Positions 12,701 through 24,102 of a DNA stretch of 64,000 nucleotides are shown here, piece by piece. Location: positions 116,239-180,238 of the forward strand of contig CAJNOL010000258.1 of NCBI GenBank assembly GCA_905250125.1, written 5' to 3'. This stretch comes from Rotaria sordida (Eukaryota; Rotifera; Eurotatoria; Philodinida; Philodinidae). A program made the position numbers and the translations under genes. Positions within the stretch are counted from its first letter, which is position 1. Each line of letters begins with the position of its first letter. The notes under the pieces were generated by a model that worked only from the letters and a program-made list of their open reading frames with translations, did not search any database and had not been told where the DNA came from.

Positions 12701-12967
12701 AATTTACTTGTGGCATTGACCATTGTGGTAAATTTGTTGTTCCATTCATCATCATCATTGATCGGTGTTGTTGTTGTTCATAATCATGATTATTTGATAA
12801 AGGATCATCAAGTAAATTCCCTAATGCAGTCGGTGTACTAAATGAACGATCAATTAATGGATAATTTCCTCCTATTGTAAAAGTCTAATTGAAAATAAAT
12901 AATTTTAATAAATTTATTATGAGAATAAAAAATGACATGTTATACTTACATTTTCTTTTGAGATCAT
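9766..12967 (-). CDS. CPEB1: Cytoplasmic polyadenylation element-binding protein 1
   Basis: Thirteen exons: 12967-12950, 12884-12679, 12622-12475, 12417-12345, 12296-12162, 12098-12009, 11951-11797, 11297-11277, 11215-11110, 11042-10944, 10886-10834, 10770-10729, 9984-9766. They give 454 residues with every phase consistent. The Q/M/N-rich N-terminal part (1-178) is probably disordered. RRM1 starts at [13 protein letters not shown] (181-193), followed by the linker SKRKSIQLIPW. RRM2 starts at [10 protein letters not shown] (309-318) and continues [12 protein letters not shown]. The C-terminal ZZ-type zinc domain (about 391-450) contains [10 protein letters not shown] and ends in [11 protein letters not shown]. 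The ZZ and PLMRN signatures match CPEB1 rather than CPEB2-4. CPEB1 binds U-rich CPE motifs in 3' UTRs and controls poly(A) length and translation in oocytes and neurons. Exons of 18, 21 and 42 nt are unusually small. Length is close to vertebrate CPEB1. Confidence 0.93.
9985..10728. other. Longest CPEB1 intron (744 nt), no separate gene seen
   Basis: This is the last CPEB1 intron. It is AT-rich, with a short stretch around 10240-10400 reminiscent of the palindromic repeats elsewhere (tttcaggatatgctag). No ncRNA or exon is recognised. Confidence 0.4.
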
Positions 12968-15036
12968 TGTAGTTATTTAGTTTATACACTCACACACACA
13001 CACAGACAAATAGGCTAAAACTTAAAAGAAAAAGACAAAGTTCAACTAATAATCACGTCACTGAAAAAAAAGAGCTAATAAATAGTGAGACAAGAAAGAG
13101 AGGGAAAGAGAAAGGGTTGGACACGTTTATTCAAAAATGTATAATAATTTCTCTCGTCCATTTCGTTGCTAATATTTCGGATGGACAGACAGTAACGAAA
13201 AAAAAAGAAAGAGAGTAAGTAGACGTTACTTGTGTACATTGTTGCGTCGTCTAGATAGCTAGAGTTGTCTACTATCATCCCTGGAATTAAAAGAGAATAG
13301 AAAAGAGAAAATAGTAGAACAATATTATTTCGAAACTATAGTTAGCGGACGAGAGAAATTGATTCGAAAAAGAACGGGAAGTATATATGGTTAACAAAAA
13401 GAAAAAAAAAAAAATTTTAAATCGTCAGTTTCAATCTTTACAGTTGTTTAAAAATCACGTGTTTCGATAGAAAACATCAAGTAAACAACGTTTTTGTAGT
13501 CACACTTCTCAGTAATGAATGACGATGAGAATCATAGACTCTATTGACAATTTTTATTTCGAAGATTATCATAAACAAATTGAATAATTATATTCTAAAA
13601 GCTAATTTTAACATTTAATTTTCCGTTAAAATCATGCAAAGAGAAGACTATTGAGTTGATATACACCAGTTCTGATTACCCGGGTCATCTATGCATTTCT
13701 ACTAAAGAGTTAGTTTCTTTTCAAATGGACATGAGTAAAAAAATCACTATTTAAAAATACAAAAGTTTTAAAATCTGTCATGCCAAAGTAAATAGTACAC
13801 TTTCCAGAGTAAATGAAGCCATTAAAAACTGTTTGGCATTTTTAATTTAATAGGTTTCAATCGAAATACAACATTGACTAAATTACGAGTATCGTTCAAA
13901 AAGTCGCGAAATTGATTTTATTTAAAAATAACAAAAGTTTTACTGTATTAGTATGGTTGTCTGTGTACAGTTCATACAGTCCTTGATCTGTAGACGTCAT
14001 GATCTTTGATTAGTTAGGCATTTATGTTCAGATATAGCAATACATTTTAGATCTCTTCATATACACTGGTAGAAAAGCAAAAACTTGAGCAAAATTTTGC
14101 GTTCTGGATGATAAGTTTCCACCTACTAGTTTTTTAATGGGCTCGTCCTTATAAAGATGGATAAGAAGGCATTAATATATGAACGATGTATAGTTTTTCA
14201 GGTAATATCAGAATGTGACATTCATATATTTGAAATGATAAAAGTGTCTGCTTTTTACTGAATTGCAATTTGAAGCTTTTCGATGACTAAGTTTTTATCT
14301 ATTATAATATTCATATCGTACACATCGATGACCATCGTTAATACTTATTTGTCCATCTTTAAAACTGCAACTTCATTCAGAAATTGTAGTGTGTGATGGA
14401 ATGTTGATCACCATAAACTACCATCATACGTTCATGACTATTAGATGAAGATTAATCTTTCAGTATTAAAAATTTTATCATTAAAGGATTTTCAAATTTT
14501 AAAACGTTATATGAGTATAAAAAGTATTGCTGTATCTGGACATAAATGCTTAATCGATCAGAGCTTATGATATATTTCGATCGAAGACTATATGAACTAC
14601 ACAAATACTAGCATTAATACAGCAGTACTTCGTGTTGTTTTTAAATAACATCAATTTCGGAATGTTTTGAACGACCCTCGTAGTATTCTCTACAAGTGCT
14701 GTTTTGAAACAATCTTATGATAATTGTCCAATCTTATCCCGAAAGGAAATTCTGAACACACATTTAGAAAGAGCGAAAAATTTTGATTTTGGCTCTAAAC
14801 AGTTATCTTTTAGTAACCAAAAATATTTTCTTTCAAGATTTTTCGCGTTATAGATTAACTCGATAGTTTTTTTTTTCTTTAGATTTTATCCATAATTTCG
14901 GAATGTTGTCTTATGTTTCTTTTGCTTGATTGAATGACATTCAAATAAAAATTTATTAATCTTTTTTTTTTGGTTTTTATTATTATTTAAATTAAATAAA
15001 AGACAAAACATTGATAAAAGTAAAAACAATATACAC
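12968..15036. other. Intergenic region between CPEB1 and ART-TPR
   Basis: It contains a (CA)n run at about 12987-13004 in the CPEB1 5' flank, purine-rich tracts up to 13400, and a large inverted-repeat element at 13860-14715. No coding sequence is recognised. Confidence 0.6.
13860..14715. mobile_element. Inverted-repeat element with arms of about 195 bp
   Basis: Bases 13860-14055 are the reverse complement, with scattered mismatches, of 14515-14715. The clearest blocks are the complement of gacataaatgc near 14540 and tttaaataacatcaatttcg near 14640. The 460-bp interior has no recognisable protein. Size and structure fit a decayed non-autonomous DNA transposon. Target-site duplications could not be fixed. 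Confidence 0.6.
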
Positions 15037-17031
15037 TTATTTTTTGTTTCGTAATTGATTCAAATAACCTTGTAGTATAGTAATTTGAGGATGATCATTA
15101 TCAAATGCATTATGTAAGATATTAACAGCTTTTTCAGCATGTTCAATAGCTTCTTTATATCGATGAAGACCTTCAAATACTCCAGCTATATTTGTATAAG
15201 TCATAATTAATGATGGATGATCATATGGAAGTGATTTTTGTTCAATTTCAAGTGTTTTATTAAAATGTATTAATGCATTTGAATAATCTTTCATTGAATA
15301 ATATACTAATCCAATATTATTATGAGTAGCTCCTATTAATGGATGATGTTGTGGAAGATATTTACGTACAATTTCAAGTGCATTTTCATAATTTTCTAAA
15401 GCTTCTGTAGATTTTTCTTGTGCATCATAGACACCACCAATATTAATATATAAAATAGCCATTTCAATTTGATCAGGATTTGATGCAATAAGATTAATAT
15501 CAAGAGCATGTTGAAGAATTTCTAAAGCACTATTAAAATTTCCTTGTTTTTTAAGAATTAATCCAATATTTGAATATGTTGAACAAAGTTTTGTATCATT
15601 AATTGATAAATAAGTTAAATAAATATTTAATGATTGATCATAATGTAAAAATGCATTTGTTAAATCATCTTTTTGTTCATAAATATATGCAATTTGATGA
15701 TGTAAATGAGCAAGTTCTTTTTTATCATCATCTTTTGTTGTTTTAAGTAATGCTAAATAAATTTCTTTTGCTTTATCAATTTTATTCATAGCAAGCATTG
15801 ATTTAGCCATACGATGCATACCAGTTTCTCCATCAGCAAATTGACGTATATATTCAATAAGACGTATAAGTTTTTCATCATTATTATTTGTTAATGTTAA
15901 ATTAACTTGCCATAAATTATTTTCAATTTGTTTAATTTCATTTATTCGAAATATTGTATGCATAGGAAAAAGAATACCTTTTTGATGATTTATATGATAA
16001 CTTATTTTATCTAATGAAATAAATGGACTTGATGCAATCAATGGATTAATATGCATTTGAAATAGAACAGATATTAAATCTGTATTATTAAGAGATTGTT
16101 TAGCAAAATTTAATGATAGTTGTCGATTAGTACTGGCAGAGAAAAAATTATTAAATGATATAAGTCCATTTGTATTTTTCTGTAATTTTTTGAAATCGAT
16201 ATTTAACATACCTTGACCACGATAAACAGTTAACGAATGTGAATTACCCATTTTTGAATAGATCTGTTCAATTTGTTCGTGAAGATCTCGTATAAAAAAT
16301 CCCATTCTAATAATTAGTTCCGTATCTTGTACTCGTAAAGCTCTATTAATCATAGAATATGTAAAACAATCTCTTGTATACCACCAAATAGATGATGAAC
16401 GATTATAATCACGTTCAAATTCATTAATAATTTGTAATTGATATCGATTATTAGCATACTGTACACGACAATATTCTACAAAGTCTTTTTTTGCTTTTTC
16501 ATCATAATTAATATTAATTGAAATATCTTTAATTAAGTGTGAACATATAAATGTTTCATCTAATTCATTTAAATCAATTATTGAATTTGAATTTATAATA
16601 CTAATTGGAGTTAAACTACGTTGACATAGATAAATATCTCGTTTAAGTTCATTATAAATAAGTTCAATTTTATTAAAAATACCTTTGATTTTTTTATATT
16701 CTTGATAATCAATTTTTTTATCATATAATATATAAATTGAATTAATTTGTGGCATTTCTTCGACAATAGAAAAAAATTCACGATCAAATAAATTTGATAT
16801 TATCATAAATATTTGTTCATGTTGAATTTGAGAAAGATAATTAATACATTGTTCTATGTCAGAAAATACATTAATTGAATTAATCATCTTTCGAAGTTGA
16901 TTCATTAAATTTTCATTCAATTCATTACTTTTCAAATCTAACCAAACAATAATAAAATTTTCACAAACACGAGCAGTTATTTTCGTCTTTAATGATTCTT
17001 GATTATTGTTATCATTATGCATGTTAGACAT
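15037..17031 (-). CDS. ART-TPR protein (bdelloid-type), catalytic ExE replaced
   Basis: A single exon encodes 664 residues. Residues 20-140 form an alpha/beta N-terminal domain typical of rotifer ART proteins. Residues about 180-375 carry the NAD:arginine ADP-ribosyltransferase fold, with the NAD-binding Arg in VYRGQG (R271) and the S-T-S-like strand FFSASTN (296-302). Residues 405-660 form about six TPRs of the kinesin-light-chain kind, with 42-residue spacing (e.g. ALEIVRKYLPQHHP). In active R-S-E enzymes the ExE motif directly precedes (V/I)L; here that position reads HQKGILF (349-355), so both glutamates are gone. Transferase activity is therefore doubtful, and an NAD- or partner-binding scaffold role is possible (inference). 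The start codon lies one base after a ttttatag acceptor, implying a spliced or trans-spliced leader. The closely spaced ATG four codons downstream is an alternative. Confidence 0.88.
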   Translation of the reverse strand: MSNMHNDNNNQESLKTKITARVCENFIIVWLDLKSNELNENLMNQLRKMINSINVFSDIEQCINYLSQIQHEQIFMIISNLFDREFFSIVEEMPQINSIYILYDKKIDYQEYKKIKGIFNKIELIYNELKRDIYLCQRSLTPISIINSNSIIDLNELDETFICSHLIKDISININYDEKAKKDFVEYCRVQYANNRYQLQIINEFERDYNRSSSIWWYTRDCFTYSMINRALRVQDTELIIRMGFFIRDLHEQIEQIYSKMGNSHSLTVYRGQGMLNIDFKKLQKNTNGLISFNNFFSASTNRQLSLNFAKQSLNNTDLISVLFQMHINPLIASSPFISLDKISYHINHQKGILFPMHTIFRINEIKQIENNLWQVNLTLTNNNDEKLIRLIEYIRQFADGETGMHRMAKSMLAMNKIDKAKEIYLALLKTTKDDDKKELAHLHHQIAYIYEQKDDLTNAFLHYDQSLNIYLTYLSINDTKLCSTYSNIGLILKKQGNFNSALEILQHALDINLIASNPDQIEMAILYINIGGVYDAQEKSTEALENYENALEIVRKYLPQHHPLIGATHNNIGLVYYSMKDYSNALIHFNKTLEIEQKSLPYDHPSLIMTYTNIAGVFEGLHRYKEAIEHAEKAVNILHNAFDNDHPQITILQGYLNQLRNKK

Positions 17032-19340
17032 TCTATAAAATAATAAAATATAATTACATATTTAGTTTATTAAATTTTCAAAAATTATTGAATTAAGATA
17101 TTCAAACAAAAAGTTTGTATTGATTTTTATTTGAAAACAAAGATTAATAGTTAAGAAACAATTAGAAATCGATAATGATCTATTTTGTTCACCCGTTTTT
17201 AGTTTTGGTTCAAATTAATTATTATTTAGACCAACTATTGCTTCTCTCTAAAATGAACGTCTTCAAATGAGTTTTTATACAACAAAATGTTTCAATCGTT
17301 CTTAATCAAGAAAAATTTTTCTTTTGTATTTTCGCATGTGCTCATTTTGTCCTTTGATTTCTTTTTTTTCGCAAACTGCTTGAATGTTACTCTCATTGTA
17401 TTTTTAATAATAAAAATATAGAGTGACATGCAGGTTAAAAAGGATATTCTTTTCATTGGTCTTATTTCGATTAAGAATGTTCCACAATGAAATAATGAAC
17501 AACGAATTGCACTTGACGAGCATCATAAAAATGTACAAAAAAAAACATTTTTTGTTTTGTTATTTCTACGCATATACGTTGCTTCAGCGGTTGTCAAACA
17601 CTTTCAACTTGTATTGAATGTTGTTACTGATGTACAAGTGTTTTGAATTGAGTTATTTCTAAAATGAACAGTACAAAAAAGCAATCTGAAATATATAATA
17701 CGACGTAGAACTTCAATGGTTTAAAAGGTACACTTGATGTTTTTATTTCAAACAATTCTCTACCTCATCTTCATAGAGACTCTTTCAAATAACATTTATT
17801 GTACATTCACATTATGGTGTCGGTGCAATATTTTTCCGTATGTTCATATAGCTCATAGGAAAACTACAATTATGACAATATTTTGGATTCTTCCATAAAT
17901 CGAATTAATTGTTTGCAATTTATTTTTTACAGTTATTCCCATAGATAGAGAGCAATAGAGTATGTGTATTCATAACAGATTGGTTAGACGAATAAACGAT
18001 ATTACAAAAGCAGTGTTCATATTGTGAATAGAAAGATGATCATCAAATTGAGATTTTATTTAAAAAAAAGGAATGCTAATCTTTAGGAGATATTCATTAT
18101 ATTAAAGATATCACTTTCTTAATGATCGATGCAAGTATTTAATATGCATAAGAAATTTTCAAAACTATCAACCATTAAAATAATCATGCAATTGTTAATT
18201 TACTATATGACATGTAACAAATAGTAAATAGTCATCTTGAAAAAGAAGAGAATGTGAGAAGACATGTGCGATGGACAGGTTGAAAGTATGAAAAAATTTT
18301 ACGTATATGACATTTTATTTTTCAGAATAATTTTTAATTTGACTAATACGAACATACATTTTTTTATCTTACCAAAAAAAGTATATCCACTGTGAAGAGC
18401 AATAATTTTTTCTTATAATTTATATTGAATTTTTCGTTTTAGGAGAACTTGATGTTTTATATAGATTTTTATTGATATTATTATTGGTGACTATAAATGA
18501 TTAAAGGAGTTGATTTCACAAATATTTAACGTTTTAGAAAATTTGTGTTTTTTTTCCAGTGATTCGGTTAGATTCTATTATTTTAATAAATTTTTTTAAG
18601 TGAAACATAACTGTCAGTTTTACTGTTTATAGTAACTATATTTCAAAACATAATTCTCATCTTTCTGATTAGTTATGATATTCAATCAAAGATATTTCGT
18701 TCACATCTGTGTAAATCAGACATAAGATTTTTTGCCTATTCAATTAATGGAAGTTGTACATAGTTTGTCTGACATGTCTGCAATGAAATATGTCTATATC
18801 TCGATTGAGGTGATATCATACTATCCTACACATTTGATTATAACTTTTTATCAAACAAAGTGTCTCATAAATGAAAGTTATTCAATCAATTGAGCAAGTT
18901 ATAGTATCATCATTGTCATTAACTTCAATTATAAGAACCATTGATTTAACAAATCCAAATTTTCATGAATTATGTTTGTAATCTATTAATGATCGTTTTC
19001 TCACATGTATCAATGGCATTTTTCAATGTGCCTCTGGCTAGTATTTTGATGATTTGATGTATAAAGATTAACATTTTATTGATCGTCGATACAGTTCTAG
19101 TGATTACATACTGAGCTAATCTAAATTTGATTTATCTTCAAATATATCAATGTGGATGGAAGTAATTTAACTCTTTAATTTTTTTAAATGTAATTGAGTT
19201 ACTTTTTTACTTCTTGAACACTATCAGTAGTTGAGAGTTTCAATGTTCTTAGACATGGGTTAGCATGGCTAATAGTGACATAATAAGACTCGAAAAAAAA
19301 ACAGACCATTGGTATTTACATGACATCTAATAATCATTAG

Positions 19341-19532
19341 TATGTAACAGAGAGAGGCAATCATGGTGTGCCACTCTTTAAAAATGACTCTCGTGTAGAT
19401 AACATAACAGTTTATAGTATTGAAGGAAGTGGTTTCGGATCAAACCAACTTAACGAATCGCACGGTATCTATGTTAATCCAGCGAATAAAAATCAGTATA
19501 TAGCGAACAGAAATAGGAATGGTCATAACTGA
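19341..19532 (+). pseudogene. NHL-repeat protein relic
   Basis: One frame reads YVTERGNHGVPLFKND, then GSGFGSNQLNESHGIYVNP and YIANRNRNGHN before a TGA. This is the recurring NHL beta-propeller pattern (Y-V/I-x-D-x-x-N-H-R-V and G-x-G-x-x-x-x-Q-L-x-x-P-x-G-I/V-x-V). Hallmark Asp and Arg residues are already changed. There is no start codon, splice site or continuation on either side, so this is a fragment of roughly one and a half repeats. Multi-NHL proteins are abundant in bdelloids, which fits the proposed organism. Confidence 0.55.
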
Positions 19533-19857
19533 GCTTTAACACTCTCCTATGAGGAGTTATTGACGCCGGAGAAAATAGATAAACCATACACTTTAATTAG
19601 TTCAATCGATAATCAGTACTCGAAAAAGATCTTACGTTTGCTAGCAGTCTGAATGAATCATCTAGTTCAGACAAAGGTTAAACTTCCTCAAATTATTCAG
19701 AAAATGTGTTTGTAAATCAATATTTGACTTCTAATGTCTTCGGACACAGAGATAAGTGTAAACAACTGAAAGATAACTGTCCTTATAATTCTTAAATTTA
19801 AATTAATATACATTTATTTAGTGATATCTGCACTGAAATTAAAAAAAGTTCAGCGTT

Positions 19858-20367
19858 ATCTCAATAACTCGACAACGGCAACAGTCAGCGACCGACGGTT
19901 TTCAGAAATCTAAAGAGGAGAATTCCACATGTCTTTTTTCCAGATGCTAAATAAGATAAAATTATTTTAAAATCTATCGCCTTCTCAAGACATTCCAAAA
20001 AATGCATAAAAACGGTGTTTCTTTTCAAGGAAATTTTGATTAAAAAAGTCAGAAAATTTGCGAAAAATCAACAAAATTCTATATAATTCCACCGAAAAGA
20101 TCCATAATTTTGTTTGTTCAACATGGAGATATGTGAAAGTAATTAGCTTAATCGTGCATTGAACTATAGATTTGAAGCATATATTAAAATCAAAATTACA
20201 TCGAAACTGAACATCATTTTCATGAGATTTCTGCAAAGATGATGAGTTTTTAAATAATTTTGTCTTATATAGTATCTTATAAAAAAAAAAACGTTCAGAA
20301 TTCTCTTCTTTCTATTACTGAAAACTCAAGGTCACTAGCTGTTGCCGTTGTCGAGTTCTTGAGATTA
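19858..20367. mobile_element. 510-bp imperfect palindrome (foldback/MITE)
   Basis: The ends are strongly inverted copies: aactcgacaacggcaacag at 19866-19884 pairs with the complement at 20337-20356, and gagaattc near 19918 pairs with gaattctc near 20299. Weaker pairing continues inward almost to the centre near 20112, so each arm is about 245 bp. An RNA copy would fold into one long hairpin. No coding capacity is seen. Confidence 0.65.
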
Positions 20368-20694
20368 CGCATATCCCTACTTAATTCTGAAGCCGATATT
20401 AGTTAATATTAAGAGTTGAATGAAAAGTAAATGAAGTTAAAATACTTGTCTTTATATTTTTTCTGTATCGATTACAAATTATGTTAAGTCAACATTTTCC
20501 ATCTATTTAACATCATTTTTGTCGTTTATTTATTTGCATAAATGAATAGATAATCGAGATTCAATTATTTTTATATTGATAAAATTCAATAAATAATTTT
20601 TTATTGGAAAATATGCTTATAATTAAATTTATATTAATCGTCTCACTCATAATAGAAGACTATGCATTTTTAATCTGATGAGAGATTTAGTAGA

Positions 20695-21260
20695 AGATTG
20701 GCATTTCAACCCAAGAAATTTCCAGCTCGGTTCAAAATTTCTCTCATAAAAATCCTTATTTCTATGAATACTTGATGCACTTCATAGTGCTTACTCGTAT
20801 ACCTTTTCATTAAAAAGTATGTATCAAGAGCGCGTATTGAGATTGCACTACAGTTCTGCAGTTCCGTTCAGCAAGATGGCATAGTGCTGAGCAGTATAAA
20901 TTTAGATCATACTATAGTTGTACTGTTTTGGTCAGCAAATTGCATTTCGAGATGAGTCAATAGACGAAAAGTACTATATAAATTTCGTAGTTGAAATGCT
21001 TCAGTTGAAGTCATCGGTTGTTAGATGATTACTGACCAAACTACTTAGAAATCCAAGATATCAAAGATGAGTTAATATGTATTCGTACTTAATGGATTAT
21101 GCTATCTTGCTGAGCACTATGTTTTTATTGAAAATGCATGTCGCTAAGCACTACTGAGTGTGCCAACTTTTTATAGGATTTCGGATTTTTAGAGAAGTTA
21201 ACAAGAAGAGTTCGAGTCTGAACCTGAAATCTTGTATGATTTTCGGTCTGGACCGAAGTT
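20695..21260. repeat. Weak, decayed inverted repeat
   Basis: The block cagcaagatggcatagtgc near 20871 has an inverted counterpart near 21100-21126, and tttggtcagcaat-like blocks flank the centre. Similarity is patchy, so the limits are approximate. Confidence 0.3.
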
Positions 21261-21571
21261 CATGGAACTCCGTTTAGTAGTGATTGATGTGTGTATATTG
21301 TCTGATATTCAATTCCTTGATTTTCCTTATATAAAAATTTTTTTTAGTCGCATATGTTGATAGATTTTAAAAAATTTCCATTTATTTCTCTTTGTTATCT
21401 TTAAGACTTATATTTATTAATGAACATGAGATATCCAGAAAAAAATCACATTTTTTTTATTTCTATCATAATCGATCTCAATATATTATATCATCATTTT
21501 ATACTAAAATAATTCTAATATGATAAAAAATAAATCACAATTGCATGACTATATTCTATATATATATATAT

Positions 21572-23955
21572 TTATGTAGTTTTATCCGTTTTAACTTTGG
21601 CAAAAAGAGCTAAAATAGCATCAGCAGCTACAAATGGTGTTATAAGTCCACGAATAACACGTTGTTCATAAGATTGAATTGCTTTTTGTATATCGTCATC
21701 GGCCAAAAATTGTTCAAGTATTCGATCTTTAACATTATTCCACATCCATTTTTGGAGTTGATTAGAACGTTTAGTCATAAATTCACCTGATTTAATCATT
21801 GCATTTTCAAATTCAAACATCTGTTCCCATGACTTATCAATACCAGTATTTGTACGTGCTGATACTGATATGACCTTCATAATTAGTTCATTTTGGTAAT
21901 CAAATAACAAAAACAAAAAATAGACTTCTTACTTTTGGTTTCCAATTTGGAGAACGACGACGCATTAATCTAAGAGCACTTAACCACTCAGTTTGTAGAC
22001 GACGAACTTCTGGCATTAATTCACCATCAGCTTTTGTTACAATTACTAAATCAACTAATTCCATAATTCCTTTTTTCATACCTAAATTAAACTCATAAAA
22101 TAAAGAACAAGAACAAAAGAAGGAGTGTCGATAACTGGAGGAAATAATTTCTACAGAAATTCGATTTATTCTATGTTAAACTATCACACAAAGTGTTCGA
22201 AAATAAATTTTGGTAGAAATAATCGTATAGCACTTATTTGTGCTGCGCACGAGTTGATTGCAATAATCAATGATCGTAACACGTACATTGAATTCGACTG
22301 TTAATGATAATCAGCATATTTGATCTATCTATTTCATGAACAATCGGGCTATTTTCATATGGTCCGATAACACTTTTCCAACAATTCAAAATCGTATAAA
22401 AGCATCGAAGAAAAAACATTGGTCACAAAAAACTCGCAAAAAGACTACTTTCGAGACATGATTTTTCTTCCCTGATATTTAGTAGATTTCGATTAGAAAA
22501 ATACAATTTGAAAAAATAACCTAATATGATATTCTGAATCAGCATCCAAAAGTGAGTGGACTTACACGTAATTTTGTTTTTTTGAAATACCCATAAATTC
22601 ACTTAATATTAGATGCTGATTCAGGCTATCATATTTTTCTAATCGAAACTTATTAAATATCAGGCGAAATAATCATAAAATCATGTCTCAAGAATAGTCT
22701 CCTTTGAATTTCCTTGTATGGTCAGTGTTTTTTTCTCGATATTTTTAATACTATTTTGAAGAACTCAAAAAGTACTATCAAACTATATGAATACTAGTCT
22801 ATTCGATCTTTGGATTGATAGATAAAACAAGTCGATCACCCGTAACAGTCAGATATAGTGTATATACGACAGTTATTAACATATTTGATTGGGTGAAACA
22901 CAACACAAACAAGTGTTATAAATCTAATTATATCAGAGATCAATTTTGAAACACTTTGACTGAATGTGACTTGAGAGACATAATATTTCTGTAGGTAGCT
23001 AATTTCATCAATTATCGCTTCTTTCCTTTCATTTTATTCTAACCTTGTAATTCATCGCCTGATCCCGGTGGAAGTAGAACACAAAACATATCAACCATAT
23101 CAACAACAGCAAATTCAGACTGACCAACACCTATAAAAGAAAAAAAGAAAATTTCATATTATATTTTTTGTATTTTTTGTTTTGATTTCTAACATACCAA
23201 CAGTTTCGACTAGAATAACATTATAACCAGCAGCTTCACAAAGGACTATTGCATCATTTGTTGTTCGAGTCACACCACCTAATGTACCAGCTGATGGTGA
23301 TGTACGAATATAAGCATCGGATTCGCGTGATAAATCAAGCATTCGTGTTTTATCACCAAGAATTGAACCTAATTTTCAATATAGAAAAATTCAGTAAAAA
23401 TTTCAGAATGTCAATTCGATTTACCTCCAGAAGTAGATGATGATGGATCAACGGTTAATACAGCTACTTTATGTCCTTGTTGTATCAAAAATCGACCAAA
23501 AACATTGATGAAAGTTGATTTTCCTAGATAAAAATATTATCGTCTTCATAGTTCAACGTTTTGTTAATTAATTATTTCAAATTAGGACTTCTACATATAT
23601 TTTTTTTTCAAAGCAAGAAATAAACTTTTACCATTTACCAGCACCAGGGCTACCGGATAATCCTGTAAAAAACAACCAAAACCTACACATATAATTTCTT
23701 TCATTACTTCATTATCAAACCTATTCTAAAACTAATCGGTTTATTTGATTGTTTTTGTTGTCGTTGTTTAAGTTCTTGTAAAACTTGACTAAGTAGTTCT
23801 TTTGCATTTTGTTGTTTTTCTTTATGAGTTGATTCTACTAATGTAATACATTTTGCTAAACAACCTCGATCACCATTAATAAGTCCTTTATAGAGATCAA
23901 CAACTGTTGAAACATATCTTCGTGATACTATACTAGTAAAACGTTGAGCAAACAT
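21572..23955 (-). CDS. MMAA: Methylmalonic aciduria type A protein (MeaB/ArgK-family GTPase)
   Basis: Seven exons: 23955-23721, 23662-23639, 23523-23425, 23368-23198, 23130-23044, 22081-21933, 21874-21572. They give 355 residues with unbroken phase. The N-terminus ([17 protein letters not shown]) looks like a mitochondrial presequence. Family signatures are [12 protein letters not shown], the P-loop GSPGAGKS (82-89), [34 protein letters not shown], a TKADGE NKxD-like motif, and WMWNNVKD in the C-terminal arm. The protein is a GTPase chaperone that gates cobalamin loading and protects methylmalonyl-CoA mutase in mitochondria. A 24-nt microexon encodes most of the P-loop. The 962-nt intron 5 contains an inverted-repeat element. 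A tttctactttcag acceptor ends 15 nt before the ATG, and COA5 ends only 147 nt upstream on the same strand, which is compatible with co-transcription and trans-splicing. Confidence 0.95.
22400..22755. mobile_element. Inverted-repeat element inside MMAA intron 5
   Basis: Bases 22400-22560 and 22590-22755 are inverted copies. Clear blocks are cgattagaaaaata at 22489-22502 with its complement at 22634-22647, and ctgaatcagcatc near 22534 with its complement near 22612. Arms of about 160 bp surround a short centre near 22577. It accounts for much of this unusually long intron. Confidence 0.65.
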
Positions 23956-24102
23956 AATGATCGAATTAATCTGAAAGTAGAAAATGTTAATGACTGATTG
24001 TTCATGGAAAAATAAATAGATTAGATTTTAAATAACTTATTTATGCAAAAAGAAAATGAAACAAAGTATAATATGAATAAGACAAGCAATATAAAGTTCT
24101 AT

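Larger units (their letters stand above)
17032..21571. other. 4.5-kb intergenic region with relics
   Basis: No intact gene is visible. It holds the NHL-repeat relic (19341-19532), an imperfect palindrome (19858-20367) and a weak inverted repeat (about 20695-21260). An (AT)n run lies near 21558-21572, next to the MMAA stop codon. The remainder is plain AT-rich sequence. Confidence 0.6.
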
